Below are positions 32,445 to 41,083 of a DNA stretch of 46,513 bases, piece after piece. The translations under genes and the position numbers were made by a program. The DNA comes from Lentisphaerota bacterium. Lineage in GTDB: Bacteria > Verrucomicrobiota > Lentisphaeria > Victivallales > Victivallaceae. The notes under the pieces were generated by a model. The model ran no database searches. It worked only from the letters and a program-made list of their open reading frames with translations, and was not told where the DNA came from. Position 1 is the first letter of the stretch; every line of letters begins with the position of its first letter. The stretch is taken from assembly GCA_015061725.1 (NCBI GenBank), contig SUVX01000023.1:1-46513 (forward strand), written 5' to 3'.

Positions 32445-34073
32445 TCAGTTCTGCTGTCCGTTGCCGGTGAAGCGGCAGTTGGCTGCAAATTCATCCATGA
32501 GAGAAGCGTTTGCCAATTCCATCTTCTGCTGGCGGCACATCATGGTATACAGTTCTTTTTCTTTGTCAAAGTTCTTCATGTCAGCAGCCGCTCTTCTGGT
32601 CAGCTGAACAATCACTGCACCGTTGGCTGTTTTCATCGGGGCGGCAAAAGCTCCGACATTGAGGTTGAGAACAGTAACAGCAGCCTGAGTGAAAGCTTCC
32701 GGCGGACGCTTGGTCATGAGGGAGAAATCAAAGTTGCTGAACTTGCAGGTTTTGTATTTGGCAAAGAGACGGTTCGCAGTTCCCTTTTTGGCTTTGCTGA
32801 ATTCGGCAAAAGCAGCACCTGCTTTTTTCATGGCATCGGCAGAGGCTTTGTCAGCCCGGCAATCGGCTTTGACTTTGGCGGCAACTTCTTTGTATTCCGC
32901 AGGACGGGGCATTGAGCGTTTGCGGCTGAAACCGATGTAGACGGCATCCTCTTCGGGAATCGGATCGGTGACAGTATTATTTCCGGCAAGTGCTGCAAGC
33001 TGCTGAATCAGACGGGCGGATTTGACCTTACCGATAGCGGCTGCTCCGAAATCAGCTGTTCCTGCATTGATGACAGCAACTTTGGCCTTGGCCGCCAGAG
33101 CGCGGAAAGCTTTTTCTTTATCTTTTGCCGGGATTTCAGCCAGTTTATCGTAGGCATTGGCGGCAAAATCATAAGCGGCCTTGTTGGCAAGTTCAACTGA
33201 CTGGGTTTCAATGAATTTGGTGCGGACAGCATTTTTGACTGCGGCATATTTCGGATTCTTGATTTTATCCGTTTCAAAAGATTTCACATTTTTTGCCAGA
33301 TAATTTTTAAGGGCTTTTTCGGTGGCAAGTTTTGCTGCCGCATTGCGGTAATTTTTGTACGGGAAAGCGGCAACGAGAGCTGAGACTTTTCCGGGGATTG
33401 TATAAGCTGAACGGTGTCCGGCAAAATACTTCTGAACTTCGGCATCGGTGACTTTGACAGAAGCAGCTTTGGCGGCGGGGAATTCAATGACACGCACGAA
33501 ATAGGTGGTGTTGAGTTTACGGTAAAGTTCCTCAGCTTCTCCCTGAGTGACGGAGATACCGCCGGTGAGTTCCTTCTGGAATTTTTCCAGCAGGAGCTGC
33601 TGACGGCAGGCGGCATACAGATCGTCCTGAGAAATACCGTTGCGGCGCAGATTTTTGACTGCTGTATCGTAAGCGGCTTTATCAAAACTGCCGTTTTTCT
33701 GAAACGCCGGAGCGCGGCGGATGAGGGCGGCAATTTCTTTGTCACTCACGGTCAAGCCCATTTTTTCAGCTTTGCGGTTGATGCAGGCAAAGATGAAAAT
33801 ATTTTCGTTGGGCAGATCGCGGGAAATCGGCACACCGTTGAAAACTTCGCTGAAAACAGAAACATTTCTGCCGATTTCGCGCAGTTCGTTGTAGGTGACG
33901 GATTCTCCGTAAGCTGTTCCCATTGAAATCGAACCCGGGTTGCTCATATCTCCGAAACCGAAAGTTCCGGGAGTCAGAAAGCCCAGAAATGACACGATGA
34001 TGACGATCGTGAATGCTCCGAACAGCCAACGGCTGTTGCGATGAAAGAAAGTGTTGAGTTTTTTGATAACCAT
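32445..34073 (-). CDS. PpiD/SurA-like periplasmic chaperone (SurA N-terminal domain)
   Basis: A 542-aa membrane-anchored protein: short cytoplasmic N-terminus, one transmembrane helix (about residues 15-35), then a large periplasmic part. Residues about 55-185 match the SurA/PpiD N-terminal chaperone domain (TYNELREIGRNV, AEKMGLTVSDKEIAALIRRAPAFQKNGSFDKAAYD), followed by TYFVRVIEFPAAKAASVKVTDAEVQKYF. The expected parvulin rotamase core (with its conserved His and FG blocks) is not obvious in the Ala/Lys-rich middle, so prolyl-isomerase activity is doubtful. The role would be folding of exported proteins. Confidence 0.8.
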   Translation of the reverse strand: MVIKKLNTFFHRNSRWLFGAFTIVIIVSFLGFLTPGTFGFGDMSNPGSISMGTAYGESVTYNELREIGRNVSVFSEVFNGVPISRDLPNENIFIFACINRKAEKMGLTVSDKEIAALIRRAPAFQKNGSFDKAAYDTAVKNLRRNGISQDDLYAACRQQLLLEKFQKELTGGISVTQGEAEELYRKLNTTYFVRVIEFPAAKAASVKVTDAEVQKYFAGHRSAYTIPGKVSALVAAFPYKNYRNAAAKLATEKALKNYLAKNVKSFETDKIKNPKYAAVKNAVRTKFIETQSVELANKAAYDFAANAYDKLAEIPAKDKEKAFRALAAKAKVAVINAGTADFGAAAIGKVKSARLIQQLAALAGNNTVTDPIPEEDAVYIGFSRKRSMPRPAEYKEVAAKVKADCRADKASADAMKKAGAAFAEFSKAKKGTANRLFAKYKTCKFSNFDFSLMTKRPPEAFTQAAVTVLNLNVGAFAAPMKTANGAVIVQLTRRAAADMKNFDKEKELYTMMCRQQKMELANASLMDEFAANCRFTGNGQQN

Positions 34074-34096
34074 TTTTTTTCCTTTACTATTTATAT

Positions 34097-35044
34097 TTAG
34101 GGTAATTTTGTGACTTTAACTTGAACTTCTCCCGGTACGACTGCTTTCAGGCTGATGCCGTCAAGGGCGCAGCTGAAATGCAGCGGGACGGTATATACAC
34201 CGGGTTTGCTGATTTTTGACAAATCTGCAAACAACCGGATGTCTTTGGAATCAAGCACACTCAGACGTGAGGGGAGTCCGGAGGCAGTTGCTTCTGCTCT
34301 CTGCCCGGGATCTGTCAACTCTGCCTGCAAGGTTTTATCACTGCTCTGAACAAGCAGTACCGGCAGATTTCCCAAGCGTTTTTCTTCAAAACTTTTGACG
34401 ATATCCACCTGAACCATCACTTTGCGGGGAGATACATCCACGCCGTCGGGCGTGACGAGTCTGCTTTCATATTCAAACGGATCTCTGACTGTTTCTGACA
34501 GCGGAATCGGCTCGCTGAATATATTGCTGAAAGAATTTAAAGTCAATTCCGGTCCGGAAACCATAACCGTATCCGGAATACTGCGGCTTGCTGCGGTCCG
34601 GTATTCGTTTGATAATTTGCCGGTAAAATGTACCTTTACCGGAATCCGCTTTGAAATTTTGCGTTGAAGTTTCAGTTCCAGAGATTGACTGCGGATAATT
34701 TTTACTCCGGTTTTCTGCTTGAACATTTCAGGCTGCAGACGGACAAGGTAAATATCATCATTCTGCCGGTGTTCAGGTCCGACATAGACACTTGCCGCAA
34801 AATCTTCAGGATTGAGTTCCTTTGAGGTGCGTTCGGAACATCTGACTGTGATTGTAACCAGATTTTTTTGTCCGGTCTGGAATATCAGGTCTGAGGCAAG
34901 TTTTACATCAACCGGAACCCCGGCGATCTGATGTTCTGCAAAGATATTTTCTGAGACTCCTTTGTAGAGAATGATCGCAAAGAGCAGTGCCAGAAGTTTG
35001 CGCGGATAGTCCTGGATAAAAAGATTGGTGAAATGGTTACTCAT
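34097..35044 (-). CDS. YbbR-domain protein (CdaR-like)
   Basis: About 315 aa: N-terminal transmembrane helix (KLLALLFAIILYKGVSE) and an extracytoplasmic part with two to three YbbR-like beta modules (GVPVDVKLASDLIF; IPVKVHFTGKLSN; VMVQVDIVKSFEEKRLG; SVLDSKDIRLFADLSKI). In Firmicutes the equivalent protein, CdaR, modulates diadenylate cyclase CdaA, whose gene precedes this one here. The start at 35044 overlaps the cdaA stop; an ATG four codons earlier is possible. Confidence 0.8.
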   Translation of the reverse strand: MSNHFTNLFIQDYPRKLLALLFAIILYKGVSENIFAEHQIAGVPVDVKLASDLIFQTGQKNLVTITVRCSERTSKELNPEDFAASVYVGPEHRQNDDIYLVRLQPEMFKQKTGVKIIRSQSLELKLQRKISKRIPVKVHFTGKLSNEYRTAASRSIPDTVMVSGPELTLNSFSNIFSEPIPLSETVRDPFEYESRLVTPDGVDVSPRKVMVQVDIVKSFEEKRLGNLPVLLVQSSDKTLQAELTDPGQRAEATASGLPSRLSVLDSKDIRLFADLSKISKPGVYTVPLHFSCALDGISLKAVVPGEVQVKVTKLP

Positions 35045-35888
35045 TTTCCTTGTCATCCTTTTCTTCCCGGATCGGAGCTGATTCCTGCTCTTCGATCATC
35101 TGGACTGTTTCATTGAGTTCGCCGTCATCTTTCATTACAACCAGCTGTTCCAACATATTTTCAAGTTCTTCAGGTGAAAGATCGCGGTGGAATATGCCGC
35201 GGTAGGCAAGGCTGATGAAACCGGATTCCTCAGAAACAACGATTGTTACGGCATCGCTTTCTTCTGATACGCCCAGTGCCGCCCGGTGACGGGTTCCCAG
35301 ATGGCGCGAAACGTGTTCTGCTCTTGTCAGCGGCAGAATGGCACGCGCCGCCACGATTTTATTGTTGCGGACGATAACAGCCCCGTCGTGCAGCGGAGAA
35401 TTCGGGAAAAAGATGGATTCCAGCACCAGTGAGTTGATTTTGATATCAAGCGGAATTGAGTCATCAATCAGAGTTTGCAGATTGAAACGGCGCTCCACTA
35501 CGATCAGGGCGCCGCATTTGCGCTTTGACATGGCACTGACGGCTGAAATAATCTCTGAAACAATCTCGCGGCGCTGTTTGCCTTTGCGGGCGATATAACT
35601 GCCCAACTGTGCCAGAGCGCGCCGCAGTTCCGGCTGAAAGATAATCAATATGGCGACAAACAGAGAGTTACCGAACATATCAAGAATATATGCCAGCACA
35701 TCCAATCCCAGAAATTCTATTTTTGCAACGATGGCAAGAGTGAGTCCGAGAATAAATAAACCTGCAATAACCATTGCGCCGCGGGTGCTGCGGAGATAGT
35801 ATAAGACGGCATAAATCAGCAGGAACAAAATTCCAATCTGAATCAAAACCCGCAGGCTTTCTGACAGCCAGGCTGCTCCGAGAATCAT
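35037..35888 (-). CDS. cdaA: Diadenylate cyclase CdaA
   Basis: A 283-aa membrane enzyme making the second messenger c-di-AMP from two ATP. Three transmembrane helices in the first 95 residues; the DisA_N/DAC domain follows, with catalytic D-G-A in SPLHDGAVIV (about residue 170) and the R-H-R motif in LGTRHRAALG (about 205). A charged C-terminal tail (EKDDKENE) ends it. Coupled to folP by a 4-bp overlap and to the YbbR gene by an 8-bp overlap. The folP-cdaA-cdaR order is known in several bacterial phyla. Confidence 0.95.
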   Translation of the reverse strand: MILGAAWLSESLRVLIQIGILFLLIYAVLYYLRSTRGAMVIAGLFILGLTLAIVAKIEFLGLDVLAYILDMFGNSLFVAILIIFQPELRRALAQLGSYIARKGKQRREIVSEIISAVSAMSKRKCGALIVVERRFNLQTLIDDSIPLDIKINSLVLESIFFPNSPLHDGAVIVRNNKIVAARAILPLTRAEHVSRHLGTRHRAALGVSEESDAVTIVVSEESGFISLAYRGIFHRDLSPEELENMLEQLVVMKDDGELNETVQMIEEQESAPIREEKDDKENE

Positions 35889-36721
35889 TTTGAATCCTCC
35901 CCGATTGCCTTTAATACAGTTAAAGCGTCATGCAGTTGCTTGACATCGTGTGTGCGGAGTATGGCAGCACCGCAGGCGACAAGATGCAGTTCTCCGGCAA
36001 GCGTACTGCCGTTCCGGCGGACGGGATCGTTTTCTTCCGTGATTTTGCCGAGAAAAGATTTGCGTGAAATGCCGAAAAGCACTTTGCCCAGACGTTCAAC
36101 AAAAACTTCAGCCCTTTTCAGCATATCAAGCTGCTGCTCAGGCGTTTTGGCAAAACCGAAACCCGGGTCAAAAATGATCCGTTTACGGGAGAGTCCTGAT
36201 TTTTCAGCCGCTTCAAGCAGTTCACTGCAAATGGATTCCACAACATCTGAACCATAGGAACAGTGTTTTTTCAACATCATGTTATCAGGTTCTCCGCGTG
36301 AATGGCAGAGAACCAGTTTGCTTTCAGGATATTTTTTCAGCACATCAACCATACCGGAATCAAATTTAAGTCCCGAAACATCATTGATGATTTTCACGCC
36401 CAGTTCAAGCATTTTTTCTGCCGTCTGACTGTGGCGGGTATCTATGGAAATAACCGTATCCGGATATTTTTCGAGCAAAGATTTTACCACAGGCGTCAAA
36501 CGTTTGATTTCTTCTTCTGCCGGGACTTCCAAGGCACCGGGACGGGTCGATTCCGCCCCGATATCAAGGATGTCTGCTCCGTCTGATAAAAGCTGTAAAG
36601 CATGATTTACGGCACTTTCAGAAGACAAAAAGTCTCCGCCGCTGAAGGAATCGTCCGTAACATTGACGATTCCCATCAGCAGTAAAGAATCTTTATTACT
36701 GAAGTCTGCGCCGGAAAACAT
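35885..36721 (-). CDS. folP: Dihydropteroate synthase
   Basis: A 278-aa TIM-barrel enzyme joining pterin pyrophosphate and p-aminobenzoate in folate synthesis. Marks: LLMGIVNVTDDSFSGGDF (about 14-31), GADILDIGAESTRPGA (about 52-67), IDTRHSQTAEKMLELGVKIINDVSG (about 97-121), IIFDPGFGFAKTPEQQ and GISRKSFLG. Length is normal and all substrate loops are present. Starts 6 bp after gyrA. Confidence 0.95.
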   Translation of the reverse strand: MFSGADFSNKDSLLLMGIVNVTDDSFSGGDFLSSESAVNHALQLLSDGADILDIGAESTRPGALEVPAEEEIKRLTPVVKSLLEKYPDTVISIDTRHSQTAEKMLELGVKIINDVSGLKFDSGMVDVLKKYPESKLVLCHSRGEPDNMMLKKHCSYGSDVVESICSELLEAAEKSGLSRKRIIFDPGFGFAKTPEQQLDMLKRAEVFVERLGKVLFGISRKSFLGKITEENDPVRRNGSTLAGELHLVACGAAILRTHDVKQLHDALTVLKAIGEDSK

Positions 36722-36727
36722 TATTTT

Positions 36728-39400
36728 TTACGCTTCCGGAGTTTCGGAGTTTTCTGTGTTTTCTGCCGCATTTTCAACGGCGGGAGCGGTATCCTGAGGA
36801 ACAGCCGCTTCGGTCGCCTGAGCCTGTGCCGGTTCGTCCGTCAAAAGCTTTTCGCCTTCAACTTTTACCAGCTTGGCAACGCCGGTAATGCGTTCTCCGT
36901 CACGGAGATTCATGATTTTGACACCTTTGCCGACACGTCCGATACGGCGGATCTCGCTGACCGGGATTCTGGAAAGCTGTCCGTTGGCGGTGGTGAGCAG
37001 AATTTCATCTTCGTCAACAATCTGGAGAACGGCGAGAACCTGTTCGCCTTCGCGCAGACGGATGTTGACCACACCTCTGGCACCGCGTTTGGTCTTGCGA
37101 TAGTTATTGACGAAACTGCGTTTGCCCATACCGCCGTCGGTGACGACCAGAACTTCAGGACCGATGCCGGTTTCGGAGATTTCTTCGCCTTCCTCTGAAG
37201 TTTCGATTTCAGCATCAACGATTGTTTCTTCGTCATCATCGCTTGCTTCAACTTCATCATAAGTCGGTTCTTTGATGACTTCAAGACTGACAACGGTGTC
37301 TCCCTCAATCTTGAAACGCATACCGGTCACGCCGCGGGCGCTTCTGCCCATCGGACGGATCTGTTCGTCGTCAAGATCGAAGCGGCAGGACATACCCATA
37401 CGGGTTGAGAGCAGGATTTCATTGCCGTTGGAGGCGATGGCGGCTCCGATAAGATCATCGTCATCTTCAATGACCAGTGCGCGCAGACCGACGCGGCGCA
37501 GATTCTTGAAGAGAGAGAGTTCACTCTTCTTGATATAACCGTTTCTGGATGCCATTACAATATATTTATTGGCATCGTTGAAGTCATCCTGACTTACGGT
37601 CAGCATGGCGCAAATCTTTTCGCCCGGTTCAATCTTAATCATATTGACAATGGCCTTGCCCTTACCGGTGCGTGAGCCTTCGGGAATTTCATAGACATTG
37701 AGCCAGTACATGAATCCGCGGTCGGTGAAGAAGAAGATGATATCGTGGCTGTCAGCGTTGAACAGGTGTTCCACATGGTCTTCTTCTTTGGTTTCCATAC
37801 CGATAATACCGCGTCCGCCGCGGTGCTGAGTGCGGTAGGTCGCAGCCGGAACACGCTTGATGTAACCGGTGTTGGAAACTGTGATCACGCAGCTGTGGCG
37901 GGGAATGAGATCCGCAATATTAAGATCGGAGTCATCCAGAGTGATTTCTGTTCTGCGGGGATCGGCGAAACGTTCTCTGACATCAACGAGTTCCTCTTTG
38001 ATGACGGCAAGACGTTTTTCGCGGCTTTCGATCAATCCCTTGAGGTATTCAATGCGCTGCATGAGTTCGTTGAATTCGTTCTGCAGAGTTTCAATAGCCA
38101 GACCGGTCAACTGGTGCAGACGCATATCCAGAATGGCGTTGGCCTGAATCTGGGTGAAGTCAAAGCGGGCGATCAGACTTTCAAGCGCATCATTGCGGGT
38201 GCGGGATTCACGGATAATCTGAACCACATCGTCAATATTGGCAAGAGCCTTCATCAAACCTTCGAGGATATGGGCGCGTGCTTCGGCTTTTTTGAGTTCA
38301 AAAATGGTGCGGCGTAAAATCACATCCAGACGGTGATCGATGTAAGCCTGAAGAACTTCAGCCAGATTCATCACGCGGGGACGGTTGTGGTCAACGACCA
38401 GCATGGTGCATCCGATGGTGGTTTCAAACATGGTATGGGAGTAGATCTGATTGAGGACCACCTGACCCATGCTGCCGCGTTTGATGTCAATAACGACACG
38501 CAGACCGGCGCGGTCACTGGATTCATCACGCAGACCGGAAATGCCGGTGATTTTCTTGTCACGGACGAGTTCTGCGATTTTTTCAATCTGCTGAGCTTTG
38601 TTGATACCGTAGGGGATTTCGCTGATGATGATCTGTTCGTGCCCGTCTTTTTCGATGATATCGGCTTTGGCACGGACTTTGACACTGCCGTGTCCGGTCT
38701 GATAGAACTGACGGAGCGTCCAGCGTCCGCGGATGATGGCGCCGGTCGGGAAGTCCGGACCGGGGATGAACTGCATCAATTCGTCAACCGTAGCTTCGGG
38801 ATTTTCGAGCAGGTGGACTGTGGCGTCAATGACTTCGCCCAGGTTGTGCGGGGGGATATTTGTTGCCATACCCACACCGATACCGGTGGTTCCGTTGACG
38901 AGCAGCTGCGGGAACTTTGCGGGGAGAACGGCGGGTTCCACATCGGATTCGTCAAATGTGGGAACCATATCAACGGTTTCTTTTTCGATATCGGCGAGCA
39001 TTTCTTCACCGAGGCGTTCCATGCGGCACTCTGTGTAACGGCTGGCGGCGGCGGGGTCACCGTCGATACTTCCGAAGTTGCCCTGACCTTCGACCAGCTT
39101 GCAGCGCATGGAGAAGGGCTGAGCCAGACGGACGAGGGCTTCATAGATGGAGGAGTCGCCGTGGGGGTGGTAATTACCCATGACATCGCCGACGACTTTT
39201 GCGCACTTGACGGTGGCATGACTTTTGGTCAAACCCATCTGCCGCATGGCATAGAGGATACGGCGGTTAACGGGTTTGAGACCATCGCGCACATCGGGAA
39301 TGGCGCGTCCGACGTTGACACTGAGGGAGTACTGAAGATATGCGGTGTGCATAATTTCTTCAATATTCAGCGGAATGTCTTTGCTTGTAAGATCGCTCAT
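36728..39400 (-). CDS. gyrA: DNA gyrase subunit A
   Basis: About 890 aa. N-terminal MHTAYLQYSLSVNVGRAIPD and DGLKPVNRRILYAM, quinolone region NYHPHGDSSIYEALVRLAQPF (Ser at the position of E. coli Ser83, Glu at that of Asp87), catalytic Tyr in AAASRYTECRM. The C-terminal DNA-wrapping domain begins with the GyrA box QHRGGRGIIG, favouring gyrase over topoisomerase IV. It carries an acidic insert of about 40 residues (VEASDDDEETIVDAE ... SEEGEEISE) between blades and an acidic/Ala-rich tail. I place the start at 39400 (MSDLTSKDI); a start 30 codons upstream would run through the promoter. First gene of the minus-strand run. Confidence 0.95.
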   Translation of the reverse strand: MSDLTSKDIPLNIEEIMHTAYLQYSLSVNVGRAIPDVRDGLKPVNRRILYAMRQMGLTKSHATVKCAKVVGDVMGNYHPHGDSSIYEALVRLAQPFSMRCKLVEGQGNFGSIDGDPAAASRYTECRMERLGEEMLADIEKETVDMVPTFDESDVEPAVLPAKFPQLLVNGTTGIGVGMATNIPPHNLGEVIDATVHLLENPEATVDELMQFIPGPDFPTGAIIRGRWTLRQFYQTGHGSVKVRAKADIIEKDGHEQIIISEIPYGINKAQQIEKIAELVRDKKITGISGLRDESSDRAGLRVVIDIKRGSMGQVVLNQIYSHTMFETTIGCTMLVVDHNRPRVMNLAEVLQAYIDHRLDVILRRTIFELKKAEARAHILEGLMKALANIDDVVQIIRESRTRNDALESLIARFDFTQIQANAILDMRLHQLTGLAIETLQNEFNELMQRIEYLKGLIESREKRLAVIKEELVDVRERFADPRRTEITLDDSDLNIADLIPRHSCVITVSNTGYIKRVPAATYRTQHRGGRGIIGMETKEEDHVEHLFNADSHDIIFFFTDRGFMYWLNVYEIPEGSRTGKGKAIVNMIKIEPGEKICAMLTVSQDDFNDANKYIVMASRNGYIKKSELSLFKNLRRVGLRALVIEDDDDLIGAAIASNGNEILLSTRMGMSCRFDLDDEQIRPMGRSARGVTGMRFKIEGDTVVSLEVIKEPTYDEVEASDDDEETIVDAEIETSEEGEEISETGIGPEVLVVTDGGMGKRSFVNNYRKTKRGARGVVNIRLREGEQVLAVLQIVDEDEILLTTANGQLSRIPVSEIRRIGRVGKGVKIMNLRDGERITGVAKLVKVEGEKLLTDEPAQAQATEAAVPQDTAPAVENAAENTENSETPEA

Positions 39401-39461
39401 TTTTTTCTCTGTCTCTTTTATATTAATTATATAATTATAATAAAAAACAATACAATAGGAT

Positions 39462-39490
39462 AATATACTCCTGTTTTTCCGGTTTAACAA
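39462..39490 (-). promoter_or_regulatory. Promoter of the gyrA operon
   Basis: On the minus strand, TTGTTA (39485-39490), 17 bp, TATATT (39462-39467), leaving an AT-rich leader of about 55 nt before the gyrA ATG. No other clear promoter is seen before any of the nine following genes. Confidence 0.5.
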
Positions 39491-39544
39491 GTCCGGGAAC
39501 GATTTTCTTTTCTGCTTTTTTAGATAAAATTTTTAAAAAATCGC

Positions 39545-39573
39545 TTGACAAGACGTAAATCAGGTGATATTTT
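39545..39573 (+). promoter_or_regulatory. Promoter of tRNA-Ser
   Basis: TTGACA (39545-39550), 17 bp, TATTTT (39568-39573), about 22 bp before the tRNA. Confidence 0.5.
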
Positions 39574-39595
39574 ATATCTCATACTGCGAAACAGC

Positions 39596-39685
39596 GGAGA
39601 GATGGCTGAGTGGCCGAAAGCAACAGTTTGCTAAACTGTCGTAGGGGAAACTCTACCGCGGGTTCGAATCCCGCTCTCTCCGCCA
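39596..39685 (+). tRNA. tRNA-Ser (anticodon GCU)
   Basis: A 90-nt class II tRNA with encoded CCA. Acceptor arms GGAGAGA (39596-39602) and TCTCTCC (39675-39681), anticodon arm CAGTTTGCTAAACTG with anticodon GCT, a long variable arm, and GGTTCGAATCC in the T arm. It reads AGC/AGU serine codons. Its 3' end forms the left half of the palindrome that begins the accessory region (39680-39709). Confidence 0.95.
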
Positions 39686-39960
39686 TTTTTTTTGCAAAAA
39701 AAATGGCGGAACGAAGACGTAAGTCTTCTCTTCACTGTGCGAAGCACAACTTCACTCAAAAAACAAAGTTTTTTCTTCACATCTTCACCAAACTCCAGAG
39801 AAGACTTACTTGTGAAGACGTTTCATTCCGCTAACGCTCCATTACACTTGTGAAGAGGTCAGCTTGCGCTGCCCGTGAAGTTGCCGCCTGCCGGCGGGTG
39901 GATGTGTTTCTGATTAAAAGCGCACCTACGGTGCTTACACGGCGGCAAGCCGCCTTGATT
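39680..39960 (+). repeat. Element C, copy 1: palindrome plus branched hairpin ladder, next to tRNA-Ser
   Basis: It opens with a perfect palindrome (39680-39709: CCGCCA, eight T, GC, eight A, TGGCGG). Then GCGGAA/TTCCGC (39706-39711 / 39826-39831) encloses a 13-bp stem (39719-39731 / 39797-39809), which encloses short hairpins (TGTGC/GCACA at 39736-39748; A6/T6 at 39758-39774) separated by CTTCAC linkers. More hairpins follow (GCGCACC..GGTGC, GGCGGC..GCCGCC, about 39919-39954). The same order is found at 45560-45880 and, with different stems, at 43371-43570. It lies in front of a four-helix-bundle gene. Confidence 0.75.
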
Positions 39961-40005
39961 TTTCCACTTGCGGTGATATATTACTTTGCGGAAGGAGATT
40001 ACACT

Positions 40006-40242
40006 ATGGCTGAAAGCAAATTGCGTACACTTTCCATTGATTTTGCGGTACAAATACTGAACTTGGTAAAATTCCTGAAAAGTCAGCACGAAACGATCGT
40101 TTCCAATCAAATCGGCAGAGCCGGAACCAGTATTGGAGCGAATATCCATGAAGCGCAATATGCCCATGGAAAAGCGGATTTTATTGCAAAACTGCAAATC
40201 GTGAAAAGTGTAAAAATCAAGGTTCTTTTTGTAAGTGCCTGA
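40006..40242 (+). pseudogene. Truncated four-helix-bundle (S23/Avd-like) protein gene
   Basis: The first 68 codons match the four-helix-bundle family related to the 23S rRNA intervening-sequence protein (FAVQILNLVKFLKSQHE, SNQIGRAGTSIGANIHEAQ, HGKADFIAKLQI), but the family normally runs to about 115-125 residues. After LQIVKS the frame enters repeat D (from 40208) and stops at 40242, so helices 3-4 are replaced by a short unrelated tail. GGAAGGAG lies 8 bp before the ATG at 40006. The gene was cut off by the repeat or by recombination at it. Confidence 0.7.
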
Positions 40243-40310
40243 TTATTAACAAAGTCTTGTTTTTACATCTTACCGAGCATGGGGGAAGTTATGAAAACGG
40301 AGCGTGTTTT
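40208..40310. repeat. Repeat D, copy 1
   Basis: About 103 bp similar to 44445-44548. Internally it forms a hairpin: TGTAAAAATCAAG with CTTGTTTTTACA (one bulged T), and inner CTTTTTGT/AACAAAG. It truncates the four-helix-bundle gene. From 40311 to 40510 there are further imperfect repeats of its last part (CTTACC-GGGGGAAG-like) and a hairpin ATGGGGG/CCCCCAT, but no gene. Confidence 0.7.
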
Positions 40311-40510
40311 TATCAGCCCCCATTTTTGTCTGGAAAATTTACCCTCAAAATTCTTACCTTGCAAACTTACCTTGTGGGAGGAAGAAGTGAAAACGCTGGC
40401 AAGTTTTTATCTTCACCCAACGGTCTATTTGGATTTTTACCGACATTTTACCCTCAAAAATCATCAATTCTTACCGAGGTAATGGGGGAAGATAAAAAAA
40501 CGCTGACCAT

Positions 40511-40624
40511 TTTTTCAAGTCTAACAAAAATTCTGTGAAGTTTTTTTCACAAAACCGCTTCACAAGTGCTTTTTCGCTGCATTTTGCCACTGCCCCGACC
40601 TTTGCCGCAACCGCCGCGACACGC
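40511..40624. repeat. Repeat E, copy 1
   Basis: About 114 bp closely matching 46120-46234, including TTCTGTGAAG, seven T, CACAAAA (a hairpin TGTGAA/TTCACA) and CTTCACAAGTGCTTTTTCGCTGC. It ends about 50 bp before the YolD-like gene. Confidence 0.8.
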
Positions 40625-40672
40625 TCCTGAAAAACGAAAAATCCGCAATCCGCAGTTGTAAACACCTGCAGC

Positions 40673-41083
40673 ATGAACCGTGACGATGACATCATAAATC
40701 TTCCACACCACGTTTCTCCGACCCGCCAGCGGATGTCCATGCACGACAGGGCTGCGCAGTTTGCTCCTTTTGCGGCCTTGGTGGGGTATGATGATGCTGT
40801 TGCCGAAACTGCCCGGCTAACCGAAAGCTGTCCGGAACTGGACGAGCAGGAGCAGAGAGCAATCAATGAACGCTTAGCGTACATCGCTGATCATATCTCC
40901 GAACAGCCGGAAGCTCGCATCAAATATTTTGTCCCGGATGAACACAAAAGCGGCGGGGCAATCATTGAGGTTTCGGGCAGAGTAAAAAAACTATCTACCA
41001 CAGACGCAACCATCGTCTTGACTGATGGTTGCAAAATAAAAACAAGCGATATAACAAATCTTTCAATATTGTCGGTTGAATAA
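40673..41083 (+). CDS. YolD-like family protein
   Basis: A 136-aa small protein of the YolD-like family. The N-terminus DDIINLPHHVSPTRQRMSMHDRAAQFAPFAALVGY (residues 5-39, quoted in part: INLPHHVS, DRAAQFAPFAAL) and the C-terminal ARIKYFVPDEHKSGGAIIE and TDGCKIKTSDI are characteristic. In Firmicutes such genes often sit beside a Y-family DNA polymerase (UmuC/DinB-like) and are linked to DNA-damage response; no polymerase is present here. No clear ribosome site precedes the ATG. Likely acquired from Firmicutes. Confidence 0.75.
   Translation: MNRDDDIINLPHHVSPTRQRMSMHDRAAQFAPFAALVGYDDAVAETARLTESCPELDEQEQRAINERLAYIADHISEQPEARIKYFVPDEHKSGGAIIEVSGRVKKLSTTDATIVLTDGCKIKTSDITNLSILSVE

Noticed and set aside
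38333..39463. 376-aa plus-strand frame opposite gyrA
   Set aside because: Exact antisense of conserved GyrA sequence; no start signals.
40257..40538. 93-aa plus frame between repeats D and E
   Set aside because: Runs through imperfect repeats, with low protein likeness and no family.
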